From: Modestobacter sp. VKM Ac-2982
GTDB lineage: Bacteria; Actinomycetota; Actinomycetes; Mycobacteriales; Geodermatophilaceae
DNA length: 64,000 nt
NCBI RefSeq assembly: GCF_026967935.1
Contig: NZ_JAPVBL010000003.1
Location: 62,001 to 126,000 of the forward strand
Reading direction: 5' to 3'
Shown here: positions 18,756-27,050 of the stretch, in pieces
Position numbering within the stretch: position 1 is the stretch's first letter
How the letters are laid out: each line of letters starts with the position of its first letter
Notes under the pieces: model-generated
Seen by the model: only the letters and a program-made list of their open reading frames with translations
What the model was told of the DNA's origin: nothing
Databases searched by the model: none
Translations under genes and position numbers: made by a program

Positions 18756-19742
18756 GTGGGGCACGAGCACGGCGGCATGGGTTCGATGCACGTCCCGGAG
18801 CTGCCGCCGACGACCGGCCGGGTGCTGGGGCTGGACCTGGCCGCCGCCTCGCCGGTGGCCTGGCTGGCCGTGCTGCTGGCCCTCGGCTACCTGGCCGGGC
18901 TGTGGCGGCTGCACCGCCGGGGGGTGGACTGGGCGCCGTCCCGCACCGTCGCCTGGCTGATCGGGTGCGCCGTCCTCTTCCACGTCACCGCCAGCGGCCT
19001 GCAGAGCTACGGGATGGTGCTGTTCAGCCTGCACATGGTGCAGCACATGGTGCTGAGCATGATCATCCCGCTGCTGTTGCTGCTCGGCGCCCCGGTCACC
19101 CTGATGCTGCGTGCCCTCCCCGCGGCGCAGGGGCCCGCGGGGGTGCCGCGGCGGGCGCTGCTCGGTGCGCTGCACAGCCGGCTCGGCCAGCTGGTCTCCT
19201 CACCGTTCTTCACCATCCCGCTGTTCATCGCCAGCCTCTACGGCGTCTACTTCACCCCGCTGTTCGACGACCTCATGTCGACGACGGTCGGGCACACGTT
19301 CATGCTGCTGCACTTCCTGGTCACGGGGCTGCTGTTCTTCGGCCCGATCATGGCCATCGACCCGTGGCCCCGGCGCTCCGGGCACGGCGCCCGGATGCTC
19401 GAGCTGCTGCTGCCCGCGCCGTTCCACGCCTTCTTCGGCGTGATCGTGATGATGAGCAGCTCGGTGCTGCTGACCAGCTACGCCACCCCGCCGGAGTCCT
19501 GGGGCATCGACCCGCTCTACGACCAGGGGGCGGCCGGCGGCATCGCCTGGTCGTTCGGTGAGTTCCCCACCGTGCTGGTGCTGGCGGTGGTCTTCTTCCA
19601 GTGGACCCGGTCCGAGGAGCGGGCCAACCGGGCCGCGGACCGCGTGCGGGACCGGGCGATCGCCCGCGGCGAGAGCGGCGAGGACCCGGAGCTGACCGCC
19701 TACAACGAGCGGCTCCGCCGCCTGGCGGCCCAGCACCCCTGA
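18756..19742 (+). CDS. Cytochrome c oxidase assembly protein, caa3-CtaG family
   Basis: A 328-residue membrane protein with about seven hydrophobic helices. The family signature is the His-rich helix FSLHMVQHMVLSMIIPLLLL, followed by a loop with the GAPVTLMLRALPA pattern and later HTFMLLHFLVTGLLFFGPI. CtaG proteins of this type help insert copper into the oxidase. A short His/Met-rich N-terminus (GHEHGGMGSMH) could bind copper, an inference from composition. The GTG start has GAGAGGA at 18741-18747 and a TACCGT -10 box at 18716-18721. No oxidase subunit gene is adjacent. Confidence 0.87.
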   Translation: MGHEHGGMGSMHVPELPPTTGRVLGLDLAAASPVAWLAVLLALGYLAGLWRLHRRGVDWAPSRTVAWLIGCAVLFHVTASGLQSYGMVLFSLHMVQHMVLSMIIPLLLLLGAPVTLMLRALPAAQGPAGVPRRALLGALHSRLGQLVSSPFFTIPLFIASLYGVYFTPLFDDLMSTTVGHTFMLLHFLVTGLLFFGPIMAIDPWPRRSGHGARMLELLLPAPFHAFFGVIVMMSSSVLLTSYATPPESWGIDPLYDQGAAGGIAWSFGEFPTVLVLAVVFFQWTRSEERANRAADRVRDRAIARGESGEDPELTAYNERLRRLAAQHP

Positions 19743-19798
19743 CCGCGGGCTGACCGGACGCACGCGGTCGGGTCCCCGTCGGCGGAGTAGGCGCGCCC

Positions 19799-19804
19799 TA
19801 CCCT
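19799..19804 (+). promoter_or_regulatory. -10 box of a probable leaderless promoter
   Basis: TACCCT lies 6 nt before the GTG start at 19811; there is no ribosome-binding sequence in the gap. Confidence 0.55.
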
Positions 19805-19810
19805 GCCCGC

Positions 19811-20599
19811 GTGCCGTTCACCCTCGCCCACCCAGCGGTGGTGCTCCCGCTGCTGCGCACTCCCCTGGTGCCCTCCGCGCTGGTCGCCGGCGCGATGGCC
19901 CCGGACCTGCCCTACTACGTGTCGCTGCAGTGGCTCGGCGGTGACTACAACCTCACGCTGACGCACGAGTCGTCGTCCGTGCTCTGGTTGGACCCGATCA
20001 TCGGGTTGGTGCTGCTGGCCACGTTCCAGCTCCTGCTCAAGAGCCCGCTGCTCGCGCTGTTGCCGCCGTCGGCCGCCGGGCGGGCGGTGCCCGCGGCCCG
20101 GGGCTTCCGCTGGCGTGGCTCGGTGGCGCTCGGTCTCATCGCCGTCTCGCTGGTCGTCGGGGCGGTGACCCACCTGGTCTGGGACGAGCTGACCCGCTTC
20201 CCCGGTCAGCCCTGGGCGCTGCGGCTGGAGGTCGCCTTCAGCGTGCTGGGCGGGGTCGCGCTGCTGGGGTGGCTGGCCCGCTGGTGGGGGACGACGCCCC
20301 CGCAGCCGGTGCCGGACGGCGTCCTGCTGCCCCGCCCACTGCGTACCGGCGTCGCCGCGCTGCTCGCCGCGGTGGCCGTGGTGGCGGGGGCGGTCGCCGC
20401 GGCGCGGCGGTTGACGGAGATCCGGGAGGCCTACCGGGTGGACGGGGTCGTCGACCGGGTCGGTGTGGCCGAGGCGGAGCTGCGGACGTTCCTGGTCGAG
20501 GGCGGCACCGCGTTCCTCGTGGCACTGGTGGTCTACGCCGTCGGCTGGCACGTGCACCGTGCGTTCACCCGCCGCGCGGAGCAGCTCACCTCGCCCTGA
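19811..20599 (+). CDS. DUF4184-family membrane protein
   Basis: A 262-residue integral membrane protein. The N-terminus MPFTLAHPAVVLPLLR and AMAPDLPYYV are diagnostic of DUF4184, a family of unknown function recalling the metal-binding N-terminus of YdjM-type membrane hydrolases (early His, then Asp). Several helices follow, one with GAVTHLVWDELTRFPG. Function is not known. The gene converges with the sigma-factor gene 26 bp downstream. Confidence 0.85.
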   Translation: MPFTLAHPAVVLPLLRTPLVPSALVAGAMAPDLPYYVSLQWLGGDYNLTLTHESSSVLWLDPIIGLVLLATFQLLLKSPLLALLPPSAAGRAVPAARGFRWRGSVALGLIAVSLVVGAVTHLVWDELTRFPGQPWALRLEVAFSVLGGVALLGWLARWWGTTPPQPVPDGVLLPRPLRTGVAALLAAVAVVAGAVAAARRLTEIREAYRVDGVVDRVGVAEAELRTFLVEGGTAFLVALVVYAVGWHVHRAFTRRAEQLTSP

Positions 20600-20625
20600 C
20601 CGCGGGCGCGTCCGCCCGGGGCGCC

Positions 20626-21180
20626 TCAGGAGGGGCGGCGGGTGCGGGGGTGGTCGGCGGCGACCAGTGCCTCGACCAGGTCGGCGCGGGCCCGGGCCAC
20701 GCGGGAGCGGATCGTGCCGATCGGGCAGCCCACCACCTCTGCGGCCTCGGCGTAGGGCAACCCGATCAGCTGGGTCAGCACGAAGGCCTCCCGGCGCTCG
20801 GGCTCCAGCCGGTCCAGCACGTCCTGCGCGGCGACCGACCCGCCCACCTCGTCCTCCGGCACGTCGCGGAGGAGGTCGGCGAGGTCGGTGTCGTCGGAGA
20901 CCAGCACCAGGCCGCGGCGCTTCCGGGCTCGCAGGTGGTCGGCGCAGACCCGGCGGGTGATCGACAGCAGCCAGGTGCGCAGCGACGACCGGCCCTCGAA
21001 GCCCGACAGCGCCGGGAGCGCCCGCAGGAACGTCTCCTGCGTGAGGTCCTCGGCGACCTGGCGGTCGGCCAGGTGCGCGCACAGCCGCCACACGTCGGTC
21101 TGCGTCTCCCGGATCAGCGCAGCCTGAGCCTGCCTGTCGCCCTCGGCTGCGCGGGCCGCGAGACGTTCCAGCTGCCCCAC
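20626..21180 (-). CDS. ECF-type RNA polymerase sigma factor
   Basis: A 184-residue sigma-70-family factor. Region 2 reads AEDLTQETFLRALPAL and GRSSLRTWLLSITRRVCADHLR, a linker holds an acidic patch (DLADLLRDVPEDEV), and region 4 contains LTQLIGLPYAEAAEVVGCPIGTIRSRVARAR. It has only regions 2 and 4 and no extra C-terminal domain. It starts at GTG 21180. The neighbouring zinc-finger membrane protein is divergent across only 47 bp and is the obvious anti-sigma partner. The sequence resembles mycobacterial SigC-like factors, but the assignment is not firm. Confidence 0.9.
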   Translation of the reverse strand: MGQLERLAARAAEGDRQAQAALIRETQTDVWRLCAHLADRQVAEDLTQETFLRALPALSGFEGRSSLRTWLLSITRRVCADHLRARKRRGLVLVSDDTDLADLLRDVPEDEVGGSVAAQDVLDRLEPERREAFVLTQLIGLPYAEAAEVVGCPIGTIRSRVARARADLVEALVAADHPRTRRPS

Positions 21181-21192
21181 GTGGACCCTCCG

Positions 21193-21220
21193 GGAACTCT
21201 GCGGTCGTCGGCGGCGACTA
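21193..21220 (+). promoter_or_regulatory. Possible ECF-type promoter of the anti-sigma gene
   Basis: GGAAC (21193-21197) and CGACTA (21215-21220) are separated by 17 nt, a layout like ECF promoters. The -10-like box ends 7 nt before the GTG start at 21228, so the transcript could be leaderless and under control of the divergent sigma factor. Confidence 0.4.
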
Positions 21221-21227
21221 TGCCACC

Positions 21228-21998
21228 GTGAGCTGTGCAGCCTGTCGTGAGGCGGTCTCCGCCGACCTGGACGGCGAGTCCCCGGGCCTGCCGCTGGCCT
21301 GGGTCGACGAGCACCTGGGCCGGTGCCCGGCCTGTCGTGGGTGGGCCGAGGCCGCGGCGGAAGTGACCCGGCGCGCCCGGCTGTCCCCGGTCGCGGCGGT
21401 GCCCGACGTGACCGCCGCGGTGCTGAGCAGGCTGCCCGCGGTGCAGCCGGCGGTCCGCTCCCGGGCGTGGCTGGACGCCGCCCTCCGGCTCACCCTGCTG
21501 GCCGTCGGCGCCGGTCAGCTGGCGGTCAGCCTGCCGGCGCTGCTGGGCACCGGTGGTGCGGCGGCCGCCCCGGTGCACCTGGCGCACGAGACGGGGGCCT
21601 GGAACCTGGGACTGGCCGCCTGCTTCCTCGGCGTGGCCGTGCTGCCGCGGCTGGCCGCCGGGGCCCTGCCCTTCCTGCTGCCGTTCACCGCGGTGCTCGC
21701 CTGGGTCACCGTCGGCGACCTGGGGACCGGCCACGTGCACACCGGCCGGGCGGTCGGGCACCTGCTGCTGCTCGGCGGGGCGGTGCTGGTCAGCTGGCTC
21801 GCGCTGCGCAACCGTGGCGCCCGCACCGGTCCGATCGGGGAGCGGGCCGCCCGGCCGGTGACGAGGTGGGCCGTCGCCCGGGGAGCGGAGCCCGGGCGGT
21901 GGGCCGAGCGACCTGCGGTGCCCGGCTGGCGGGCAACCGGCCCGGCCGCGCGTGCCGCGGTCCGGGCCGAAGGCGGTGGCGAGCGCGCGGCCGCCTGA
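21228..21998 (+). CDS. Putative zinc-finger (zf-HC2) anti-sigma membrane protein
   Basis: A 256-residue protein. The N-terminal 45 residues carry a zinc anti-sigma motif: an early CAACREAVSADLDGE helix and EHLGRCPACRGW (HxxxCxxC). Four to five hydrophobic helices follow (about residues 85-185), then a 65-residue basic, Arg/Ala-rich cytoplasmic tail. Such proteins hold an ECF factor at the membrane until a signal releases it. The usual actinobacterial order is sigma then anti-sigma in one operon; here the two are divergent. The start is GTG 21228, with an ECF-like promoter immediately upstream. Confidence 0.78.
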   Translation: MSCAACREAVSADLDGESPGLPLAWVDEHLGRCPACRGWAEAAAEVTRRARLSPVAAVPDVTAAVLSRLPAVQPAVRSRAWLDAALRLTLLAVGAGQLAVSLPALLGTGGAAAAPVHLAHETGAWNLGLAACFLGVAVLPRLAAGALPFLLPFTAVLAWVTVGDLGTGHVHTGRAVGHLLLLGGAVLVSWLALRNRGARTGPIGERAARPVTRWAVARGAEPGRWAERPAVPGWRATGPAARAAVRAEGGGERAAA

Positions 21999-22067
21999 CC
22001 GCGTGTCCCTGGTTGACTGCCCGCGCTGACCAGCCGGTGTGACCGGCAGCTGACACGGAGGAACCCC

Positions 22068-24005
22068 ATGGACCGTCGCCTGGCCCTGGTGCCGCTCGCC
22101 GTCCTGGTCCTGGCCGGCTGTACCGGTGACGGCGAGGACGACAGCGCGGGCGCGGCGGCGACGACGGCGACCGCCGCCCCCGGCGAGGTCGAGTGGGGCG
22201 CCTGCGGGTTCGACGTCCCGGCCGGGGTGGACATCGAGTGCGGCACCCTCGAGGTGCTGGCCGACCGCGACGATCCGGGCGCCGGCACGGTCAGCCTGGC
22301 CTTCGGCGTCGTCCCCGCGGCCGCCGAGGACCCGGCCGAAGAGCCGCTCGTCTACCTCTCCGGCGGGCCGGGCCAGGGTGCGCTGGAGATCGTGCCGCTC
22401 GCGTTCGGCGAGCTGTACGAGCCGCTCGCCCAGGAGCGCGACCTGATCCTGCTCGACCAGCGGGGGACGGGGCTGACCGAGCCCTCGCTGGCCTGCGAGG
22501 AGTACAGCTCGTGGGTGCGGGAGTCGCTGGGTTCGGACGAGCCGGTCGAGGAGCTGGCAGCCCAGGCCACCGCCGCGCTGGAGGAGTGCCGGCAGCGGCT
22601 GGTCGACGAGGGCGTCGACTTCGACGACTACGACAGCGCGGCCTCCGCCGCCGACCTCGAGGACCTGCGCCGGGCGCTGGGCCACGAGGAGTGGGACCTC
22701 TACGGGATCTCCTACGGCACGCGGCTGGCGCAGACCGCCATGCGCGACCACCCCGAGGGCATCCGGGCGGTGGTGCTCGACGCCTCCTACCCGATCGACG
22801 CCGACCTCTACGAGGAGACGCCGGGCAACGCCGCCCGGGCGCTGGAGGGGCTGTTCGCCGCCTGCGCCGCCGACGCCGGGTGTGCCGAGCAGCACCCCGA
22901 CCTGGCGCAGACCGTCACCGACCTCGTCGCGGAGCTGGACGCCGAGCCGGCGACGGTCACGGTGCTCGACCCGACCACCGGCGAACGGGTGGAGGCTCCG
23001 CTGGACGGTGCCGGCCTCGTCGGGTTCCTGTTCCAGAGCATGTACTCGACCGAGCTGATCCCGTTCCTCCCGGAGGTCGTCGAGGCGGCGGCGAACGACG
23101 ACTTCGGCACGATCGGGCTGCTGCTCGGCGCCTTCGCCCAGCAGCTGGACCTGGTCAGCGTCGGCCAGCAGCTGGCCGTGCAGTGCGAGGAGGAGGTCAG
23201 CTTCAGCGACCAGGAGGTGGTGGCGGCGGCCGCCGCCGAGCACCCCCTGGTCGAGAGCTTCTTCGCCAACGCGCCCACGATGGGGCCGGCTGTCTTCGAC
23301 GTCTGCGCCGACTGGGACGCCGGCCAGCCCGGCCCGGCGGAGAACGAGGCGCTGACCAGCGACATCCCCACCCTCGTGCTGGCCGGGGAGCTCGATCCGA
23401 TCACCCCGCCGCGGTGGGGCGCGCAGCTGGCCGAGGACCTGGGCAACAGCGTCTTCGTCGAGTTCCCGTCGACCGGGCACGGCTCGGTGGGGACCCACGA
23501 GTGCGCGGTGCAGCTGACCCGCGACTTCCTCGCCGACCCGGACAGCGAGCCGGACGCCTCCTGCGTCGACGATGTCGAGCTCCCCGCCTTCACCCCGGAG
23601 GGCGTGGAGGTGGAGATGACGGCCTGGGAGAGCGAGGAGCTGGGGATCGCCGGTCTCCGGCCGGAGGGGTGGTCCGAGGTGCTCCCCGGGGCCTTCCAGC
23701 AGTCGCCGCTGGTCTCGCTGGTGCAGCAGGTGGTGCCCGGGGCGACGGCCGACCAGGTGCTCCAGCAGGTGGCCGCGCAGCTGGGCACCGGTGAGCCCCT
23801 CGAGCCGGTGGACCAGCGCGAGACCGGTTCGGCCACCTGGGACCTGTACCGGCTCGACGACCTCGGGCAGCGGATCGACCTGGCCCTGGCCGAGACCCCC
23901 GCCGGGCTCGCCGTGGTGCAGCTGGCCACGAGCCCGGCGCGCAGCGACGTCTACCGGGAGCAGGTCTTCGACCCCGCGGTGGCGGCCTTCGACCCCGGCG
24001 CCTGA
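22068..24005 (+). CDS. Secreted alpha/beta-hydrolase lipoprotein (tripeptidyl-aminopeptidase-like)
   Basis: A 645-residue exported enzyme. The signal peptide ends in a lipobox (VLAGC, about Cys18), followed by an Ala/Thr/Glu linker. The hydrolase domain has YLSGGPGQGA (oxyanion region), LDQRGTGLTEPSL, the nucleophile elbow GISYGTRLA with Ser215, the acid in ELDPITPP (Asp443) and the base in STGHGS (His471). The C-terminal TAP-like region and a further 150 residues follow. This fits the actinobacterial SCO7095/Slp-like peptidases that trim peptides outside the membrane. The start ATG has GGAGGA upstream. It converges with the arginine deiminase gene 9 bp away. Confidence 0.87.
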   Translation: MDRRLALVPLAVLVLAGCTGDGEDDSAGAAATTATAAPGEVEWGACGFDVPAGVDIECGTLEVLADRDDPGAGTVSLAFGVVPAAAEDPAEEPLVYLSGGPGQGALEIVPLAFGELYEPLAQERDLILLDQRGTGLTEPSLACEEYSSWVRESLGSDEPVEELAAQATAALEECRQRLVDEGVDFDDYDSAASAADLEDLRRALGHEEWDLYGISYGTRLAQTAMRDHPEGIRAVVLDASYPIDADLYEETPGNAARALEGLFAACAADAGCAEQHPDLAQTVTDLVAELDAEPATVTVLDPTTGERVEAPLDGAGLVGFLFQSMYSTELIPFLPEVVEAAANDDFGTIGLLLGAFAQQLDLVSVGQQLAVQCEEEVSFSDQEVVAAAAAEHPLVESFFANAPTMGPAVFDVCADWDAGQPGPAENEALTSDIPTLVLAGELDPITPPRWGAQLAEDLGNSVFVEFPSTGHGSVGTHECAVQLTRDFLADPDSEPDASCVDDVELPAFTPEGVEVEMTAWESEELGIAGLRPEGWSEVLPGAFQQSPLVSLVQQVVPGATADQVLQQVAAQLGTGEPLEPVDQRETGSATWDLYRLDDLGQRIDLALAETPAGLAVVQLATSPARSDVYREQVFDPAVAAFDPGA

Positions 24006-24014
24006 CCGATCGGA

Positions 24015-25241
24015 CTACGCGGGGACGGCGTCGCGCAGCACCGGGCAGCTCATGCACCGCGGGCCGCCCCGGCCGCTGCCCAGCTCCGAGCCGGCGATCG
24101 CGATCACCTCGATCCCGGCGGCCTCCAGGGCGGCGTTGGTGACCGTGTTCCGCTCGTAGGCGACGGCGAGCCGCGGGGCCAGCGCGAGGGTGTTGTTGCC
24201 GTCGTCCCACTGCTCCCGCTCGGCGGTCACCGGGTCGAGGCCGGTGTCGATCACCCGCAACCGGTCGATCCCCATCGCCTGCGCGGCGGCGATCAGGAAC
24301 GGCTGCGGGCCCCGCACCGACAGCTCGGCCGTGTCGGGGGACGCGTCCCCGGCCGTCACGGTCCAGGCCTGCAGGTGGTCGGCGATCGCCGGGTACATGA
24401 CCATCGCGTCGACGTCGACCATGGTGGCGACGGTGTCCAGGTGCATGGTCGCCCGCTGCTGGGCGATCGGGACGACGAGCACCGTGTGCGCCAGCCCCCG
24501 GTCGAGCACCCGCCGGGCCAGTCGCTCCGCGCCGCCGGGCGTGGTCCGTTCGCCCACGCCGACGGCGACGACGCCCGGGGACAGCAGCAGCACGTCGCCG
24601 CCCTCGAGGTGCTCCAGGTGCGGGCCGTAGAGCTGCTCGACACCGGCGAACCGGGGGTGGTGGGTGTACAGCGCCGCGGTCAGCGCGCTCTCCCGGTCGC
24701 GGGCCGGCATGGCCAGCGAGGTGACGGCGACCTGGCCGCCGACCCACACCGAGGAGTCGCGGGTGAACATCAGGTTGGGCAGCGGCGGGACGACGAAGTC
24801 CCCGCGCCCCATCAGCTCGTAGGCCAGCCCGCGGCCGCCGCGGAGCTCGTCGTGCGCGACCCCGGTGATCAGCGCCGTGGCGAGGTCCTCGGGCGCCAGG
24901 CCGTCCAGGTGGGCGGTCGTGGCGTGCTGCAGGGTGGCGCCCAGCCGCGGGTCGTCGACGGCGGCGGCGATGACCTCCGCACGGGCGGCCGGCAGCGCCA
25001 TCACCTCGGCCAGCAGCCGGTCCAGGTGCAGCACCTCGACCCCGCGCTCGGTGAGCGCCGCCGCGAACGCGTCGTGCTCCTCCTGCGCGCGCGCCACCCA
25101 GGGGACGCCGTCGAAGAGCAGCTCGTCGTTGTTGCGGGGGGTGAGCCGGCGCAGCTCGGCGCCGGGGCGGTGCAGGAGCACGGTGCGGAGCCGGCCGACC
25201 TCGCTGGTCACGCCGGGGGTCACGGGGATCGGGGCGGGCAT
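24015..25241 (-). CDS. arcA: Arginine deiminase
   Basis: A 408-residue enzyme that hydrolyses L-arginine to L-citrulline and ammonia. Landmarks are the N-terminal [57 protein letters not shown] with the active-site His, and the C-terminal [11 protein letters not shown] with the nucleophilic Cys (about 396). Length fits the family (about 410). ATG 25241 was chosen; the open frame extends 40 codons further but lacks family sequence. No carbamate kinase or antiporter gene is adjacent, so it is not part of a classical arc operon here. Confidence 0.94.
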   Translation of the reverse strand: MPAPIPVTPGVTSEVGRLRTVLLHRPGAELRRLTPRNNDELLFDGVPWVARAQEEHDAFAAALTERGVEVLHLDRLLAEVMALPAARAEVIAAAVDDPRLGATLQHATTAHLDGLAPEDLATALITGVAHDELRGGRGLAYELMGRGDFVVPPLPNLMFTRDSSVWVGGQVAVTSLAMPARDRESALTAALYTHHPRFAGVEQLYGPHLEHLEGGDVLLLSPGVVAVGVGERTTPGGAERLARRVLDRGLAHTVLVVPIAQQRATMHLDTVATMVDVDAMVMYPAIADHLQAWTVTAGDASPDTAELSVRGPQPFLIAAAQAMGIDRLRVIDTGLDPVTAEREQWDDGNNTLALAPRLAVAYERNTVTNAALEAAGIEVIAIAGSELGSGRGGPRCMSCPVLRDAVPA

Positions 25242-25343
25242 GGCCCGAGCCTGCTGGATCTTGCTCGGGTCGGCCAGCCCGGAACGGGTGAGTCCGTCGG
25301 TGCGGTCCCGCAGGGGAGCCGGTCGTCGTGGTGGACTGCGGCG

Positions 25344-25598
25344 GTGACACCTGCCGACCACCCCCCTCCGTCGGCCGCCCGGGGCGGGCAGCCGCGCTGG
25401 CTCGTCGTGCTGCTGGCCGCGGGCCTGTCGCTGCTCGTGGCCGCGCTGCTGCTCGTCCTGCTGGGTCTCTTCCAGGTGGAGCAGATCGGGTCGGCCGGGC
25501 TGCTGCTGGTGCTCGTCGCGGCTGCTGTCGTGGGGGGCTTCGCCGCCCGTGCACTGGCGGCCAGGCTCCCGCCACCGGGCCGGCGCCCGCGGGGTTGA
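25344..25598 (+). CDS. Small two-helix membrane protein
   Basis: An 84-residue protein from GTG 25344. After about 20 polar residues it has two hydrophobic segments ([20 protein letters not shown] and [20 protein letters not shown]) joined by [11 protein letters not shown], and it ends in a basic [11 protein letters not shown] tail. I do not recognise a family. Base composition and codon pattern match its neighbours. It is divergent from arcA. Confidence 0.5.
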   Translation: MTPADHPPPSAARGGQPRWLVVLLAAGLSLLVAALLLVLLGLFQVEQIGSAGLLLVLVAAAVVGGFAARALAARLPPPGRRPRG

Positions 25599-25614
25599 CC
25601 GGCCTGTCGGGCCG

Positions 25615-25656
25615 CTGATCGGAGGGCGCCTGGTCAGGGCCGCGGGCGCCGATCAG
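25615..25656 (+). terminator. Possible terminator hairpin
   Basis: CTGATCGG (25615-25622) pairs with CCGATCAG (25649-25656) around a GC-rich inner region that can pair further. It lies 16 bp after the small membrane-protein stop. Confidence 0.45.
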
Positions 25657-25707
25657 GGCAGCCTCTCCTGGCTGGCGGGCGTCCCGCGGAGCTGTCAACC
25701 TCGGGTC

Positions 25708-25998
25708 ATGACCCAGATGCTGGACATGCCCCAGGTGCAGGACTGCTCGGTCGACAGCTGTTCGTACAACGCCGACCACGCCTGCCACGCCGGCGCCATC
25801 ACCGTCGGCGGCGACCACGCCCACTGCGGCACCTTCGTCGAGATCTCGTTCCGCGCCGGGCTCGAGCGGACCGGCGTCGTCGGCGCCTGCCACCGCTCGG
25901 ACTGCGTGCACAACGAGGCCCTCGAGTGCCGCGCGTCCGCCGTGCAGGTCGGCTCGGGCGCTGACGCGGCCGACTGCCTCACCTACAGCACCCGCTGA
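25708..25998 (+). CDS. DUF1540 protein with two Cys-rich metal-binding-like repeats
   Basis: A 96-residue protein with a duplicated pattern: VQDCSVDSCSYNADHACHAG...HAHCGTF and GACHRSDCVHNEALECRA...ADCLTYS. Each copy has CxxxxC, an aromatic or His residue, Asn, and two more Cys, which matches DUF1540, a family probably binding zinc or another metal; the ligand is not established. No signal or membrane segment is present. The start ATG 25708 removes a shadow extension. It appears monocistronic. Confidence 0.8.
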   Translation: MTQMLDMPQVQDCSVDSCSYNADHACHAGAITVGGDHAHCGTFVEISFRAGLERTGVVGACHRSDCVHNEALECRASAVQVGSGADAADCLTYSTR

Positions 25999-26029
25999 CC
26001 CCCGCCGGCGTCCCTGCGGGGGTGCCGGC

Positions 26030-26461
26030 TCACGCGACCAGCTGCTCCAGCTCGTCGGCGCCGGCCACCGGCTCCAGGGCCAGCGCGGGCGTGCGCAGCA
26101 CGGTGTTGGACACCGAGAGCGCCGCGACGGGGTCGCCGTCGTCCACGAGGACGGCGCGGCCCGCGGTCGCTACCGGCCGCAGCGCGGCGAGCACGGTGCG
26201 CCGGTCGTCGGCGGCCAGGCCATCGGTCAGGTGGTCGACCAGGACGACGGACGCCGGCCCGGTGCGCGCTCCCTCGACGTCGTCCAGCCGCTGCTGCACG
26301 CTGTCGCCGGGGGCGGCGGTCAGCCGGGTCACGGCGAGGAAGGCGTGCCCTCCGGCGCACCGGGCACTGTCCGGGTCCAGGGCGGCCATGGTCGCCGCCC
26401 GTGCGCCAGCGGGACCCAGCAGCACCGTGACACCGCCGACCGGCAGTCGCAGACCCATCAC
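26030..26461 (-). CDS. Degenerate ABC-ATPase-like protein
   Basis: A 143-residue protein that looks like a shrunken ABC nucleotide-binding domain. Near the N-terminus GVTVLLGPAGARAATMAAL sits where a Walker A (GPNGxGKST) belongs, but the Lys is replaced by Ala. SVVLVDHLTDGLAADDRR resembles a Walker B plus D-loop. The helical and signature region is missing, so ATP hydrolysis is unlikely. Start is ATG 26461 or the next codon, also ATG. A DtxR/IdeR-like box lies 18 bp upstream, hinting at iron control. It could be a relic of an iron-transport ATPase or a regulatory subunit. Confidence 0.6.
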   Translation of the reverse strand: MMGLRLPVGGVTVLLGPAGARAATMAALDPDSARCAGGHAFLAVTRLTAAPGDSVQQRLDDVEGARTGPASVVLVDHLTDGLAADDRRTVLAALRPVATAGRAVLVDDGDPVAALSVSNTVLRTPALALEPVAGADELEQLVA

Positions 26462-26478
26462 ACCATCCTCGCGTCGAG

Positions 26479-26497
26479 TGAGGCGAGGCTAACCTGA
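26479..26497 (-). promoter_or_regulatory. Candidate DtxR/IdeR iron box
   Basis: The 19 bp TGAGGCGAGGCTAACCTGA match the IdeR consensus (TWAGGTWAGSCTWACCTWA) at 15 of 19 positions, including the whole right half core. The site is 18 bp before the start of the degenerate ABC-ATPase-like gene on the minus strand. Confidence 0.5.
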
Positions 26498-26533
26498 CCG
26501 GGTGGTCCGGCGCCAGTCACCGGGGCAGGGTGG

Positions 26534-26908
26534 TCAGGAGGGCGCTGGCCGGTCCGGGTCCGCGGCAGCTCCGGCGGTGGGGGAGGCTGCGCCGTCCCGG
26601 GACAGCAGGCGGGACAGCCCGGCTCGGGTCAGCGCCGGCTGCAGCTCGGCGGGCACGGCCAGCAGCCGCAGTCGTTCCCCGCGGCGCTCGGGCTTGCGGC
26701 TGAGGTGCACCAGCAGCTGCAGCCCCGCGGCGTCGATCGCGGTGACCGCGGAGAGGTCGACCCGATCCGGCCAGGCCGACGGCGGGACCAGCAACCGGAA
26801 GCGGCGCACGACCTCCCGGTCGATGCGGCCGGAGAGCCGCAGCAACGGACCGGTCTCGTCCTCGCCCGGGACCACCTCGCCGGCGGCAGGATCGAGGCCG
26901 CTGGACAC
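26534..26908 (-). CDS. STAS-domain protein (anti-sigma-factor-antagonist-like)
   Basis: A 124-residue protein. The core LLRLSGRIDREVVRRFR, then RVDLSAVTAIDAAGLQLLVH, has the beta-strand and loop pattern of STAS domains. In SpoIIAA-type antagonists the loop holds a phosphorylatable Ser/Thr (D[ST]SG); here it reads AIDAAGLQ, so that Ser is an Ala and partner switching by phosphorylation is unlikely. A short Pro/Ala tail follows. The GTG start at 26908 was chosen because homology begins just after it. It is divergent from the methyltransferase gene. Confidence 0.72.
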   Translation of the reverse strand: MSSGLDPAAGEVVPGEDETGPLLRLSGRIDREVVRRFRLLVPPSAWPDRVDLSAVTAIDAAGLQLLVHLSRKPERRGERLRLLAVPAELQPALTRAGLSRLLSRDGAASPTAGAAADPDRPAPS

Positions 26909-27050
26909 ACAGCTCCGATACCCCCGTCGAGCTGGCGAAACGTGTTCGGTCGGTGCCGACTGCCTGGTGGCGGTGCTCGTGTCACCCCGATCCTGCCCAC
27001 CCAGCGGGAACGGTGTTCCACTCTCTGGTCCGACGGTGCAGGGTGACGGG

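Noticed and set aside
21114-23498. A 794-codon minus-strand frame
   Set aside because: Antisense shadow of the anti-sigma and hydrolase genes, with His/Arg/Gly-rich composition typical of such frames.
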